Shown here: positions 30,450 to 38,767 of the stretch, one piece after another | How positions within the stretch are numbered: the first letter of the stretch is position 1 | Layout of the letters: each line of letters starts with the position of its first letter | Source of the DNA: Cellulosimicrobium cellulans | Lineage (GTDB): Bacteria > Actinomycetota > Actinomycetes > Actinomycetales > Cellulomonadaceae | NCBI RefSeq assembly: GCF_007679345.1 | Contig: NZ_VEGH01000012.1 | Location: 1-64,000 of the forward strand | Length of the DNA stretch: 64,000 bases | Direction of reading: 5' to 3' | Program-made: the position numbers and the translations under genes | Notes under the pieces: generated by a model | The model's database searches: none | Told to the model about the DNA's origin: nothing | Seen by the model: only the letters and a program-made list of their open reading frames with translations

Positions 30450-30571
30450 CCCGCGCCCGCGCACGGCGGCCGGGGGCGTCCAGGGGCGGGCGGGTGTCCG
30501 CCGGGTGGAATCCTGACGACACCGGGACCTCCGGGCTGCCGAGGGCGCGCACCTCCTGAGACGATGGGGGC

Positions 30572-31078
30572 ATGAGCGAGACCGAGGTGACCATCCGTCC
30601 CGTCGTCGACGCCGAGGCCGGCGAGCTCCTGACGCTGCGCCGTGCCGCCTTCGTCACCGAGGCCCAGCAGTACGACGACCCGCACATCCCGCCGCTGACC
30701 CAGACGCTGTCGGAGCTGCGCGCGGACCTCGCCGCCGAGGGCGTCGTCACGCTGGGCGCGTGGGCCGGCCACCGCCTGGTCGGGTCGATCCGCGTGGTGC
30801 TCGAGGGCAAGAAGGCCACGCTCGGCCGGTTCGCCGTCGCGCCCGACCAGCAGGGCCACGGCATCGGCACCCAGCTGCTGCTCGCGATCCTGCCGCACCT
30901 GCCCGAGGACGTGGAGGAGATCTGGGTGTTCACCGGGCGGGACTCGGTGCACAACCTCGCGCTGTACGAGAAGCACGGCTACACGCACGAGCACGACCAG
31001 ACGGTCGGCGACCTCACGTACGCCTACCTGCGGCGGATCCTCGGGGACGCCGACGCGGAGGCCCCCGCCTCGGCCTGA
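30572..31078 (+). CDS. GNAT family N-acetyltransferase
   Basis: A 168-aa GNAT. The acetyl-CoA-binding motif A reads [20 protein letters not shown] near 88-107 (Q-x-x-G-x-G). The C-terminal half has [16 protein letters not shown]. Such enzymes acetylate amines, antibiotics or proteins; the substrate cannot be deduced. It is divergent from purU and ends 55 bp before the -10 box of the glyA riboswitch. ATG 30572 has GACGAT six bases upstream, consistent with a leaderless start. Confidence 0.88.
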   Translation: MSETEVTIRPVVDAEAGELLTLRRAAFVTEAQQYDDPHIPPLTQTLSELRADLAAEGVVTLGAWAGHRLVGSIRVVLEGKKATLGRFAVAPDQQGHGIGTQLLLAILPHLPEDVEEIWVFTGRDSVHNLALYEKHGYTHEHDQTVGDLTYAYLRRILGDADAEAPASA

Positions 31079-31133
31079 GGCGCACCGTCGGACCGATCCG
31101 CGGACCCCCGTCCCGATCGGCCGGGGACGTTGC

Positions 31134-31139
31134 TACCCT
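31134..31139 (+). promoter_or_regulatory. -10 box for the glyA riboswitch transcript
   Basis: TACCCT sits six bases before the start of the riboswitch, matching the arrangement at purH. Confidence 0.5.
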
Positions 31140-31143
31140 GACG

Positions 31144-31232
31144 GGGTCGCGACTGGCGCACAGGTGGGTCACCACCGGGGAGCGACGCAGCAGCACGACG
31201 TCGGGTCGGACGCCTGGGCCCCGCGGTCACCC
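31144..31232 (+). ncRNA. ZTP riboswitch (pfl motif) upstream of glyA-folD
   Basis: GCGACTGGCG, then GGTGGGTCACCACC, the core CACCGGGGAGCGACG, a short linker and CGCCTGGGCC at 31210-31219. These are the same conserved blocks as in the purH aptamer at 3409. GlyA and FolD replenish methylene- and formyl-THF, so up-regulation when ZTP signals formyl-folate shortage is biologically consistent. About 60 nt separate the aptamer from the ATG; no canonical terminator is evident. Confidence 0.92.
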
Positions 31233-31290
31233 CACACCATCGATCGGTGTGCGGTCGACAGACCGCGCCCGCCGACTGCCGAGGAGACGC

Positions 31291-32580
31291 ATGAGCGCCG
31301 AGAACACGCCCCTGCTCGACCAGAACCTGTCCCAGGTGGACCCGGAGATCGCGGCGGTCCTGGACGGGGAGCTCGCCCGCCAGCAGGGCACGCTCGAGAT
31401 GATCGCGAGCGAGAACTTCGTCCCGCGCGCCGTCCTGCAGGCGCAGGGCTCCGTGCTGACCAACAAGTACGCCGAGGGCTACCCGGGCCGCCGGTACTAC
31501 GGCGGCTGCGAGCAGGTCGACATCGCGGAGACCCTCGCGATCACCCGCGCCAAGGAGCTGTTCGGCGCCGAGCACGCCAACGTCCAGCCGCACTCCGGCG
31601 CCACCGCGAACGCCGCGGTGCTGCACGCCCTCGCCAACGCCGGCGACCGCATCCTGGGCCTCGAGCTCGCGCACGGCGGCCACCTGACGCACGGCATGAA
31701 GATCAACTTCTCCGGCAAGCTCTACGACGTCGGCGCGTACGGCGTGAACCCGGACACCTTCCTCATCGAGCCCGAGGCGATCCGCGAGGCCGCGCTCAAG
31801 CACCGCCCGGCCGTGATCATCGGCGGCTGGTCCGCCTACCCGCGGCACCTCGACTTCGCCGCGATGCGCGAGATCGCCGACGAGGTCGGCGCGAAGCTCT
31901 GGGTCGACATGGCGCACTTCGCCGGCCTGGTCGCCGCGGGCCTGCACCCGTCGCCCGTGCCGTACGCGGACGTCGTGTCGTCCACCGTGCACAAGACGAT
32001 CGGCGGTCCCCGCTCGGGCTTCATCCTGAGCCGCGAGGAGTACGCCAAGAAGATCGACTCCGCCGTGTTCCCGGGCCAGCAGGGCGGCCCGCTCATGCAC
32101 GTCATCGCCGCCAAGGCCGTGTCGTTCAAGATCGCCGGCGGCGAGGACTTCAAGGACCGCCAGCAGCGCACCATCGACGGCGCGCGGATCATCGCCGACC
32201 GTCTGGTGTCGCCCGAGGTCGCCGCCGCGGGCGTGTCCGTGCTGACGGGCGGCACCGACGTGCACCTGGTGCTGGTGGACCTGCGGAACTCGCAGCTCGA
32301 CGGCCAGCAGGCCGAGGACCTCCTGCACGACGTCGGCATCACGGTCAACCGCAACGCGGTGCCGTTCGACCCGCGGCCCCCGCGCGTCACCTCCGGCCTG
32401 CGGATCGGCACCCCGGCACTCGCGACCCGCGGGTTCGGCGACGCCGAGTTCACCGAGGTCGCGGACATCATCGCGACCGCGCTGACCGCCGGTGCGTCCG
32501 CCGACGTCGAGGGCCTGCGGGCGCGGGTGGCCAAGCTGGCCGACGCGTTCCCGCTGTACCCCGGCCTCCAGCAGTACTGA
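31291..32580 (+). CDS. glyA: Serine hydroxymethyltransferase
   Basis: A 429-aa PLP enzyme interconverting serine and glycine with THF and methylene-THF. Landmarks: [13 protein letters not shown] near 35, [17 protein letters not shown], the Asp-x-x-His of VDMAHFAG, and the PLP lysine Lys235 in [16 protein letters not shown]. Length is typical. ATG 31291 follows GAGGAGA at 31281. FolD starts 13 bp after its stop, so the two are one operon under the ZTP riboswitch. Confidence 0.97.
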   Translation: MSAENTPLLDQNLSQVDPEIAAVLDGELARQQGTLEMIASENFVPRAVLQAQGSVLTNKYAEGYPGRRYYGGCEQVDIAETLAITRAKELFGAEHANVQPHSGATANAAVLHALANAGDRILGLELAHGGHLTHGMKINFSGKLYDVGAYGVNPDTFLIEPEAIREAALKHRPAVIIGGWSAYPRHLDFAAMREIADEVGAKLWVDMAHFAGLVAAGLHPSPVPYADVVSSTVHKTIGGPRSGFILSREEYAKKIDSAVFPGQQGGPLMHVIAAKAVSFKIAGGEDFKDRQQRTIDGARIIADRLVSPEVAAAGVSVLTGGTDVHLVLVDLRNSQLDGQQAEDLLHDVGITVNRNAVPFDPRPPRVTSGLRIGTPALATRGFGDAEFTEVADIIATALTAGASADVEGLRARVAKLADAFPLYPGLQQY

Positions 32581-32593
32581 CCGGGGCTGCGAC

Positions 32594-33472
32594 ATGACGG
32601 CGAAGACGCTCGACGGCAAGGCCACGGCCGCCGCGATCAAGAGCGAGCTCAAGGAGCGGGTGGCGGTGCTCGCCGAGCGCGGCATCACGCCCGGGCTCGG
32701 CACCCTGCTGGTGGGGGAGGACCCGGGCTCGGTGTCCTACGTCGCCGGCAAGCACCGCGACTGCGCGGAGGTGGGCATCGCCTCGATCCGCGAGGACCTG
32801 CCGGCCGACGCCTCCCAGGAGGACATCGAGGCGGCGGTGGGGCGGCTGAACGAGGACCCGGCGTGCACCGGATTCATCGTGCAGCTCCCGCTGCCGCGCG
32901 GCATCGACACCAACCGGGTGCTCGAGCTCGTCGACCCCGACAAGGACGCCGACGGCCTGCACCCGACCAACCTCGGCCGGCTGGTTCTCCGGGTCAACGA
33001 GGAGATCGACTCCCCGCTGCCCTGCACGCCGCGCGGCATCATCGAGCTGCTCACCCGGCACGGCGTCTCGCTCGCGGGCGCGGATGTCACGGTCATCGGG
33101 CGCGGCACCACGGTCGGGCGGTCCATCGGGCTGCTGCTGACCCGCCGGGCGGTGAACGCGACGGTGACGCTCACGCACACCGGCACGGCCGACCTGGGCG
33201 AGCACACCCGGAACGCCGACGTCATCGTGGCCGCCGCGGGGGTGCCGGGGATCCTCACGGCCGACCTGGTGAAGCCGGGCGCCGTGGTGGTCGACGTGGG
33301 CGTGTCGCGGGTGTCCGACCCGGAGACGGGGAAGAGCCGGATCGCGGGCGACGTGGACGCCGGGGTGGCCGAGGTGGCTGCCTGGGTGAGCCCGAACCCC
33401 GGCGGGGTGGGGCCGATGACCCGCGCGATGCTGCTGGCCAACGTGGTGGAGTCCGCCGAGCGCCGGGCCTGA
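32594..33472 (+). CDS. folD: Methylene-THF dehydrogenase / methenyl-THF cyclohydrolase (FolD)
   Basis: A 292-aa bifunctional enzyme that takes methylene-THF to 10-formyl-THF, the cofactor used by PurN and PurH. The active-site region has [14 protein letters not shown] with the catalytic Lys, [12 protein letters not shown], and [10 protein letters not shown]. The Rossmann segment is [13 protein letters not shown], with Thr in place of the more usual Ser-x-x-V of GRSx[20 protein letters not shown] closes the fold. ATG 32594 is 13 bp after glyA; no strong ribosome-binding site, so coupling to glyA is likely. Confidence 0.96.
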   Translation: MTAKTLDGKATAAAIKSELKERVAVLAERGITPGLGTLLVGEDPGSVSYVAGKHRDCAEVGIASIREDLPADASQEDIEAAVGRLNEDPACTGFIVQLPLPRGIDTNRVLELVDPDKDADGLHPTNLGRLVLRVNEEIDSPLPCTPRGIIELLTRHGVSLAGADVTVIGRGTTVGRSIGLLLTRRAVNATVTLTHTGTADLGEHTRNADVIVAAAGVPGILTADLVKPGAVVVDVGVSRVSDPETGKSRIAGDVDAGVAEVAAWVSPNPGGVGPMTRAMLLANVVESAERRA

Positions 33473-33515
33473 GCGACAGCGCGACGCCCGGGTCGCGCTG
33501 TCCGTGCCCGGTCCG

Positions 33516-33601
33516 CCGAGGTCGAGGTTTTGCCGCGACGCGCCGGGCCGAAACGCTCGACCTGGGCCGAAACGCTCGACCTGGGCCGAAACGCTCGACC
33601 T
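33516..33601. repeat. 19-bp intergenic array, three perfect tandem copies plus one inverted
   Basis: GGGCCGAAACGCTCGACCT occurs three times without change at 33545, 33564 and 33583. An inverted, diverged copy (CCGAGGTCGAGGTTTTGCC) starts at 33516, so the RNA can fold back. The array lies between the convergent folD and cysteine-hydrolase genes. Period is exactly 19 bp, as in the arrays at 18791 and 23016. Confidence 0.9.
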
Positions 33602-33645
33602 CGCGTGCTCCGCCTCGTGCCGGGTCGGACGGTGCGCGCGGGGCG

Positions 33646-34392
33646 TCAGGCGGCCGGGGGTGCCGTGGTGGTCGCCAGGATCGCGCCCGCCGTGGTCGCG
33701 TCGATCACGTCCGCCAGCGGGGCGTACAGCCGGATCGCGTCCAGGGCCCGCGCGTGGCCCGCGTCGTCCGCGCCCGCGCACGCGTCCGCCACCACGCGCA
33801 CGGCCACGCCGGCGTCGGCCGCCGCCAGGGCGGTGGACAGGACGCAGCAGTCGGTCGAGACCCCGGTGAGCAGCATCGTGTCGCCGGGACCGACGTGCGC
33901 GGCGAGGTCCGGGCCCCACTTGCCGAAGGTGGTCGCGGTGACGACGGCGGCCCCTGCGGCGAGGTCGGCGAGCGCGGGCACGATCGTGTACGCCGGGGCG
34001 TCCTCGGGCTGCAGGGCGAACGGCCAGTCGGCGTAGTACGCGACCCACGCCCCCTCGGGCCGGTCGGGCGCCACGAACCGGGTGAACACGGTCCGTTCGG
34101 CGCCGGCCTGCTCGGCGAGCGCGCGGACCACCGGCAGCGCCTCGCCGAACCGCGGCGCGGCCCAGGGGCTGTCCGCGTCGGCGAACACCGGCTGCATGTC
34201 GACCACGACCAGCACCGCCCGCCCCGGCGTCGCGCCGCCGGGGCCGTGCGCCCCCGGCGCCGTCGCACCGCTCGCGGCGTCCGCGCGGTCCGCGCGGTCC
34301 GCGCCACCCGTGCCGCTCGTACCGCCCGCGTTGCCCGCGCCGCCGGCGCGGTCCACGTCGACCGCGCCGTCCGCGGCCTGCGCACCGGTCAC
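33646..34392 (-). CDS. Isochorismatase-family cysteine hydrolase
   Basis: A 248-aa hydrolase. The Asp of the triad is in AVLVVVDMQPVF, the Lys in TTFGKWGPDL, and the nucleophilic Cys in LLTGVSTDCCVLSTAL, so the active site is complete. The first 60 residues are an Ala/Gly/Asp low-complexity tail. Members include nicotinamidase and ureido-group hydrolases. The GTG at 34392 overlaps the stop of the NCS1 permease gene, so the substrate probably enters through that permease, such as a nucleobase-related or nicotinamide-type compound; this is inference. Confidence 0.87.
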   Translation of the reverse strand: MTGAQAADGAVDVDRAGGAGNAGGTSGTGGADRADRADAASGATAPGAHGPGGATPGRAVLVVVDMQPVFADADSPWAAPRFGEALPVVRALAEQAGAERTVFTRFVAPDRPEGAWVAYYADWPFALQPEDAPAYTIVPALADLAAGAAVVTATTFGKWGPDLAAHVGPGDTMLLTGVSTDCCVLSTALAAADAGVAVRVVADACAGADDAGHARALDAIRLYAPLADVIDATTAGAILATTTAPPAA

Positions 34393-35957
34393 CGCGCCAC
34401 CCCCGCGCCGGCCTCCGCATCCACGCCCGCCGACGGCGGCCGCGCCTCCTGCCGCCGCACCGCCCCCCGCCGCAGCAGCAGCGTCCCGAGGAACCCGACC
34501 GCCAGCGCCACCAGCACCCCGAGGTTGGCGTACGCCCACGCCCCGGAGGTCCCGCCCAGCCCGAACGGCCCGAGCAGGTACCCCTGCCAGGACAGCCACC
34601 CGGCGGACGCGTTGGTGACGAGCCCCCAGCCGAGCACCGTGCCGAAGCCGAGCAGCGCGAGCGGCACCCCGGCGGCCCGGCCGTAGCGGCCGCGCGGGTC
34701 GAACAGGTCGAGGTCGTCGTAGTCGCGGCGGCGCAGCAGCACGTCGGCGATCATGATGCCCGCCCAGGCCGCGATCGGGACGCCGAGCGTGATGAGGAAG
34801 CCCTGGAACACGCCGAAGAACGTGTCGGAGCCGAACACGATGTAGATGGTGCCGAGCACCATGATGACGCCGTCGATCCCGGCGGCGACGGGCCGGCTGA
34901 CGGGCAGGCCGGTCGAGACCAGCGCCAGCCCGGACGAGTAGATGTCGAGCACGGCCCCGCCGATCAGGCCGAGCACGGCGACGATCGCGAACGGCACCAG
35001 GTACCAGGTCGGCAGGATGGTGGTCAGCGCGCCGATGGGGTCGTCGCTGATGGCCGCCCGGAGCTCGGGGTCGGAGCCGGCGAGCAGCAGGCCGAACAGC
35101 AGCAGCACGACGGGCGCGAGCGAGGCGCCGAAGGTGGTCCACCCGACGACGCCGCGGCCGGAGGTGTGCCGGGGGAGGTACCGGGAGTAGTCGGCGGCCA
35201 TGTTCACCCAGCCGAGCCCGAACCCGGTCATCATGAACACGAGCGCCCCGATGAACGCCTGGGCGGTGCCCGACGGCAGGGCGGTCACGGCGGCGGTGTC
35301 GACGTGGTCGAGGACGAGCAGGACGTAGCCGACGGTGAGCACGGCGGTGACCACGGTGATGACGGTCTGCATCCGCATGATCAGGTCGAAGCCGAACACG
35401 CCGCCCGCGATGATGAGCCCCGCGACGACGACCAGCGCCACGACCTGGACCCCGGTGCCGCCGCCCCAGCCGAGCGCCTCGACGACGGTGGCGGTCGCCA
35501 GGGTGGCGAGCGCGGTGAGGATCGTCTCCCAGCCGACGGTGAGCAGCCAGGACAGCACGGCGGCCACGCGGTTGCCCTGTACGCCCAGCGCCGCGCGGGA
35601 CAGCACCATGGTGGGCGCCGAGCCCCGCTTGCCGGCGAGCGCGACGACTCCGCAGAGCAGGAACGAGAACACGATGCCGACGACGCTCGCGACGAGGGCC
35701 TGGGTGAACGAGACCCCGAAGTCGAGCACCCACGCGCCGTAGGACAGGCCGAGGACGGACACGTTCGCGGCGAACCACGGCCAGAACAGCTGGCGCGGGG
35801 TGCCCTTGCGGTCGCGGTCGGCGATGACGTCCACGCCGGCGGACTCGACGGCCAGCGCGCGTCCGGGCGGGACGGTGCCGCCGGGCGCCGCGTCGGGGGC
35901 GGCTCCGGCACCGGGGCCGGCGGCGGGTGCGGCGCCCGCCGGGGGAGGGAGGGTCAT
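34389..35957 (-). CDS. NCS1 family nucleobase/cation symporter
   Basis: A 522-aa transporter with about 12 hydrophobic helices, of the purine-cytosine permease (NCS1) type: the N-terminal GTPRQLFWPWFAANVSVLGLSYG, then KRGSAPTMVLSRAALGVQGNRV, and ADYSRYLPRHTSGRGVV. It should import a nucleobase, hydantoin or vitamin-like ring by H+ or Na+ symport. Operon with the cysteine hydrolase (stop and GTG overlap). ATG 35957 has TGGGAT (complement of 35965-35970) seven bases upstream, suggesting a leaderless start; ATG 35966 is the alternative. Confidence 0.9.
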   Translation of the reverse strand: MTLPPPAGAAPAAGPGAGAAPDAAPGGTVPPGRALAVESAGVDVIADRDRKGTPRQLFWPWFAANVSVLGLSYGAWVLDFGVSFTQALVASVVGIVFSFLLCGVVALAGKRGSAPTMVLSRAALGVQGNRVAAVLSWLLTVGWETILTALATLATATVVEALGWGGGTGVQVVALVVVAGLIIAGGVFGFDLIMRMQTVITVVTAVLTVGYVLLVLDHVDTAAVTALPSGTAQAFIGALVFMMTGFGLGWVNMAADYSRYLPRHTSGRGVVGWTTFGASLAPVVLLLFGLLLAGSDPELRAAISDDPIGALTTILPTWYLVPFAIVAVLGLIGGAVLDIYSSGLALVSTGLPVSRPVAAGIDGVIMVLGTIYIVFGSDTFFGVFQGFLITLGVPIAAWAGIMIADVLLRRRDYDDLDLFDPRGRYGRAAGVPLALLGFGTVLGWGLVTNASAGWLSWQGYLLGPFGLGGTSGAWAYANLGVLVALAVGFLGTLLLRRGAVRRQEARPPSAGVDAEAGAGVAR

Positions 35958-36090
35958 GCACCCCATCCCACCACCGCGGACGCCCGCGGTCACCCCCTCG
36001 ACCGGGACCTGGGGACGACCGTCGGCGCGTCGCGGACCCCCGGGTGGCGTCCCGCGGCTGCCACGATGGGGGCGGGCGGGAGGAGGGTCC

Positions 36091-36900
36091 GTGGACGAGG
36101 TGCTCGCGGCGGTGCTCGGACCCGGCGCGCGGACGACGGGCGTGCTCGCGGGCGACGGCGGCGCGGCCGTGCTCGCCGTGACGGGGCCGGACGGCGAGCG
36201 GCTGGTGGTGAAGTGCGCGCCCGCGGGCCGCGCTCCCGACCTGCTGCGGGCGGCGCGCGCGCAGGAGGCCGCGCGCGGCGCGGGGGTGCCGGTCCCGCGG
36301 ACGGTCGCGGCGCGGGTGGTGGGCGGCGCGCAGGTGCACGTGACGGAGCACGTCGGGGGGCGCCGGTGGTCCGACGTGCACCCGGGCGCCGCCGACGAGA
36401 CCCGCCGGGTGGTCCTCGGCGCGCTGGACGACGTGCTGACGCGGTTGCGGCGCGTCGCGCAGCCGGGGTTCGGCGACCTGGGCGACCCGCCGGCGGGCGA
36501 GCGGGACGCGCTGCTCCGGCGGACCCGCGCCCGGGTCCCCGGCGGGTGGCGGCTCCGGGCCGCCGAGCGGGCGCTCGACCGGCACGGGGCGTTGTTCGAC
36601 GGGTCGCACGGGGCGGTGCTCGTGCACGGCGACCTGCACCACGCGAACGTGCTCGTGCGGCCCGCGGGTCCGGGCTGGGTGCTCGCGGCGGTGCTCGACT
36701 GGGACAGCGCGTGGGCCGGGCCGGCCGACGCGGACGCGGCCCGGGCCGCCCTGTGGGACTCGATGCCGGGGTCGCCCGCGGATGCGGACGACCGGGCCGC
36801 GGTCCAGCAGCTGCTGTGGTGCCTCGAGTACGCGGACGGCGGCGCGCGGCACCGCGCGGACACCGAGCGCCTGGCGGCCCGGCTCGGCGTCGCGCTGTGA
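36091..36900 (+). CDS. Aminoglycoside phosphotransferase-like kinase
   Basis: A 269-aa protein with an APH/choline-kinase fold. The Brenner motif VLVHGDLHHANVLV (catalytic Asp and Asn) lies near 179-192, and the metal-binding LDWDSAWAGP near 207. The N-lobe has LVVKCAPAG with a candidate ATP-binding Lys. Such genes include antibiotic kinases and sugar or amine kinases; nothing here specifies the substrate. GTG 36091 follows AGGAGGG. It is divergent from the NCS1 operon and convergent with the exporter permease. Confidence 0.85.
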   Translation: MDEVLAAVLGPGARTTGVLAGDGGAAVLAVTGPDGERLVVKCAPAGRAPDLLRAARAQEAARGAGVPVPRTVAARVVGGAQVHVTEHVGGRRWSDVHPGAADETRRVVLGALDDVLTRLRRVAQPGFGDLGDPPAGERDALLRRTRARVPGGWRLRAAERALDRHGALFDGSHGAVLVHGDLHHANVLVRPAGPGWVLAAVLDWDSAWAGPADADAARAALWDSMPGSPADADDRAAVQQLLWCLEYADGGARHRADTERLAARLGVAL

Positions 36901-36954
36901 CGACGGGGACCGCCGGCGACGCGCGCCGACGGTCCCCGGGGGCGGCCGCCGCCC

Positions 36955-37770
36955 TCAGCGGGTCGCGCGCCGGCGGAACAGCCAGGCCGCGGTGAGCCGC
37001 GCGACGACGAGCAGGCCTGCGCACCACGCCAGCGCGACCAGCGGCTGGCCGCCCGGCGCGCCGACCAGCCACGCGCGCACCGTGTCGGTCACCGGCGTGA
37101 CCGGCTGGTACGTGGCGACCACCTCGAGCACCCGCGGCATCGACTCGGGCGGCACGAAGGCGCTCGACACGTACGGCAGGAACATGATCGCGAAGGTGAA
37201 CCCGTTGGCGGCCTCGGGTCCCGAGGAGATCATCCCGATGCACACGGCCGTCCAGGTCAGCGCGAGCACGTAGAGCAGCACGAGCCCGGCGGTGAGCAGC
37301 CACTCGCCCGGGCCGGCGGTCGGCCGGAAACCCGTGAGGTACGCGACACCCACGACCAGGGCGGTCGACACGGCGTTGCGGACGACGGACTCGACGACGT
37401 GCCCGGTGAGCGCGGCGACGGGCCGCACGGGCAGGGTGCGGAACCGGTTCATCAGCCCGCCCGTCATGTCCGAGGCGACGGAGACGGCCGTGGTGGCGGC
37501 GCCGTAGCCCGCGCAGAGCAGGATGATGCCCGGGACGACGTAGTCGACGTAGGCGGCCTGGTCGGTCTGGATCGCGCCGCCGAACACGTAGACGAACAGC
37601 AGCATGAGGATCACCGGCAGGGCGATGCCCATGATGAGCGTGTCGGGCGTGCGCAGCGACCGGCGCAGGCTGCGCCCGATCATCGCGGCGCTGTCCCGGA
37701 GCGCCCAGCCGCCCGCGGGCGGGCGGGTCGTGGTGCGCGCGGGCGCGGTGGCGGTGGCGGTGGCGGTCAC
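36955..37770 (-). CDS. ABC-2 type exporter permease (DrrB-like)
   Basis: A 271-aa permease with six hydrophobic segments. The family motifs include FRTLPVRPVAALTGHVV near 110-130 and the late FLPYVSSAFVPPESMP. It pairs with the ATPase encoded just upstream; the GTG at 37770 overlaps that gene's stop. DrrAB-type pumps export antibiotics or lipids. The N-terminus is a short Thr/Ala repeat (TATATATAPA). Confidence 0.9.
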   Translation of the reverse strand: MTATATATAPARTTTRPPAGGWALRDSAAMIGRSLRRSLRTPDTLIMGIALPVILMLLFVYVFGGAIQTDQAAYVDYVVPGIILLCAGYGAATTAVSVASDMTGGLMNRFRTLPVRPVAALTGHVVESVVRNAVSTALVVGVAYLTGFRPTAGPGEWLLTAGLVLLYVLALTWTAVCIGMISSGPEAANGFTFAIMFLPYVSSAFVPPESMPRVLEVVATYQPVTPVTDTVRAWLVGAPGGQPLVALAWCAGLLVVARLTAAWLFRRRATR

Positions 37771-38681
37771 GACGCCTCCCCGACGAGCAGGGCGGCGTCG
37801 GCGGGCGCGGCCTCGGCGGGACGGCCGGTGAGCGTCAGGAACACGTCGTCCAGGGTCGGGGTCGCGACGCGCCAGGACTCCACGGGCAGGCGGCGGGCCT
37901 CCACGTCGGCGAGAATCCGGCGCACGTCGGCGACGGACGCGTCGGTCGCCACCCGCTCGGCGCGGCCGTCCGCGAGCTGCAGCTCCACGTGGGCGGCGCC
38001 GACCTGGCCCTTGAGCTCGGTCGCCGTGCCCTGCGCGATCACCCGGCCGTGGTCGAGCACCGCGACCCGGTCGGCGAGGGCGTCGGCCTCGTCGAGGTAC
38101 TGCGTGGTGAGCAGCACCGTGGCGCCGCCGGCCACGACGTCGCGGATGACGGCCCACAGGTCGGAGCGGCTGCGGGGGTCGAGCCCGGTGGTCGGCTCGT
38201 CGAGGAACAGCACGGCCGGCCGGGTCAGCAGCCCGACCGCGAGGTCGAGGCGGCGCCGCATCCCCCCGGAGTAGGTGCGCACGAGCCGGTCGGCGGCCCC
38301 CACCAGGTCGAACAGCTCGAGCAGCTCGTCGCCGCGTGCGCGCCCGGCGGCGCGGGGGAGGTGGGCGAGCCGGGCCATGAGCCGCAGGTTCTCGCGGCCG
38401 GTCAGCAGCTCGTCCACGGCCGCGTACTGGCCGGTGAGGCTGATCGCCTCGCGCACCCGGTCGGGCTCGCGGACGACGTCGTGCCCGGCGACGGTCGCCG
38501 TGCCGCCGTCGGGGCGCAGCAGCGTGCTGAGGACCTCGACGGTGGTGGTCTTGCCCGCGCCGTTCGGGCCGAGCAGGCCGAGCACCTGGCCCCTGCCGAC
38601 CGCGAGGTCGACGCCGGTCAGCACGGTGGTCGACCCATAGGCCTTGCGGAGTGCCCGGGTTTCGATCATCGGGGCGTCCAT
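37767..38681 (-). CDS. ABC exporter ATPase (DrrA-like)
   Basis: A 304-aa ATPase of the daunorubicin-resistance type. Walker A is GPNGAGKTTT, the signature TYSGGMRRRLDLA, Walker B VLFLDEPTTGLDP, and the switch TTQYLDEAD. The characteristic C-terminal tail domain is present (TPTLDDVFLTLTG). ATG 38681 follows AAAGGAG. Divergent from the TetR regulator across a short gap with two operator-like palindromes, so the pair is probably induced by its own exported compound. Confidence 0.94.
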   Translation of the reverse strand: MDAPMIETRALRKAYGSTTVLTGVDLAVGRGQVLGLLGPNGAGKTTTVEVLSTLLRPDGGTATVAGHDVVREPDRVREAISLTGQYAAVDELLTGRENLRLMARLAHLPRAAGRARGDELLELFDLVGAADRLVRTYSGGMRRRLDLAVGLLTRPAVLFLDEPTTGLDPRSRSDLWAVIRDVVAGGATVLLTTQYLDEADALADRVAVLDHGRVIAQGTATELKGQVGAAHVELQLADGRAERVATDASVADVRRILADVEARRLPVESWRVATPTLDDVFLTLTGRPAEAAPADAALLVGEAS

Positions 38682-38696
38682 CGCCGGCTCCTTTCT

Positions 38697-38738
38697 GTCT
38701 ACGTCGTACACGGATGGTGCGGTGTGTATGTTGTACAC
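38697..38738. promoter_or_regulatory. Twin operators between exporter and TetR gene
   Basis: GTCTACGTCGTACAC at 38697-38711 and GTGTATGTTGTACAC at 38724-38738, 27 bp apart. The second has perfect GTGTA/TACAC arms around a 5-bp centre; the first has one arm mismatch. This is typical of TetR binding sites controlling divergent genes. Confidence 0.75.
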
Positions 38739-38767
38739 AGTTGATCCGCCCACGGTCAAGGAGTCCG

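Noticed and set aside
33545..33601. CRISPR-like repeat
   Set aside because: Nineteen-bp units are head to tail without spacers.
36091..36900. Aminoglycoside resistance gene
   Set aside because: Only the general APH-fold motifs are visible; these are shared by many metabolic kinases, so a resistance call is not supported.
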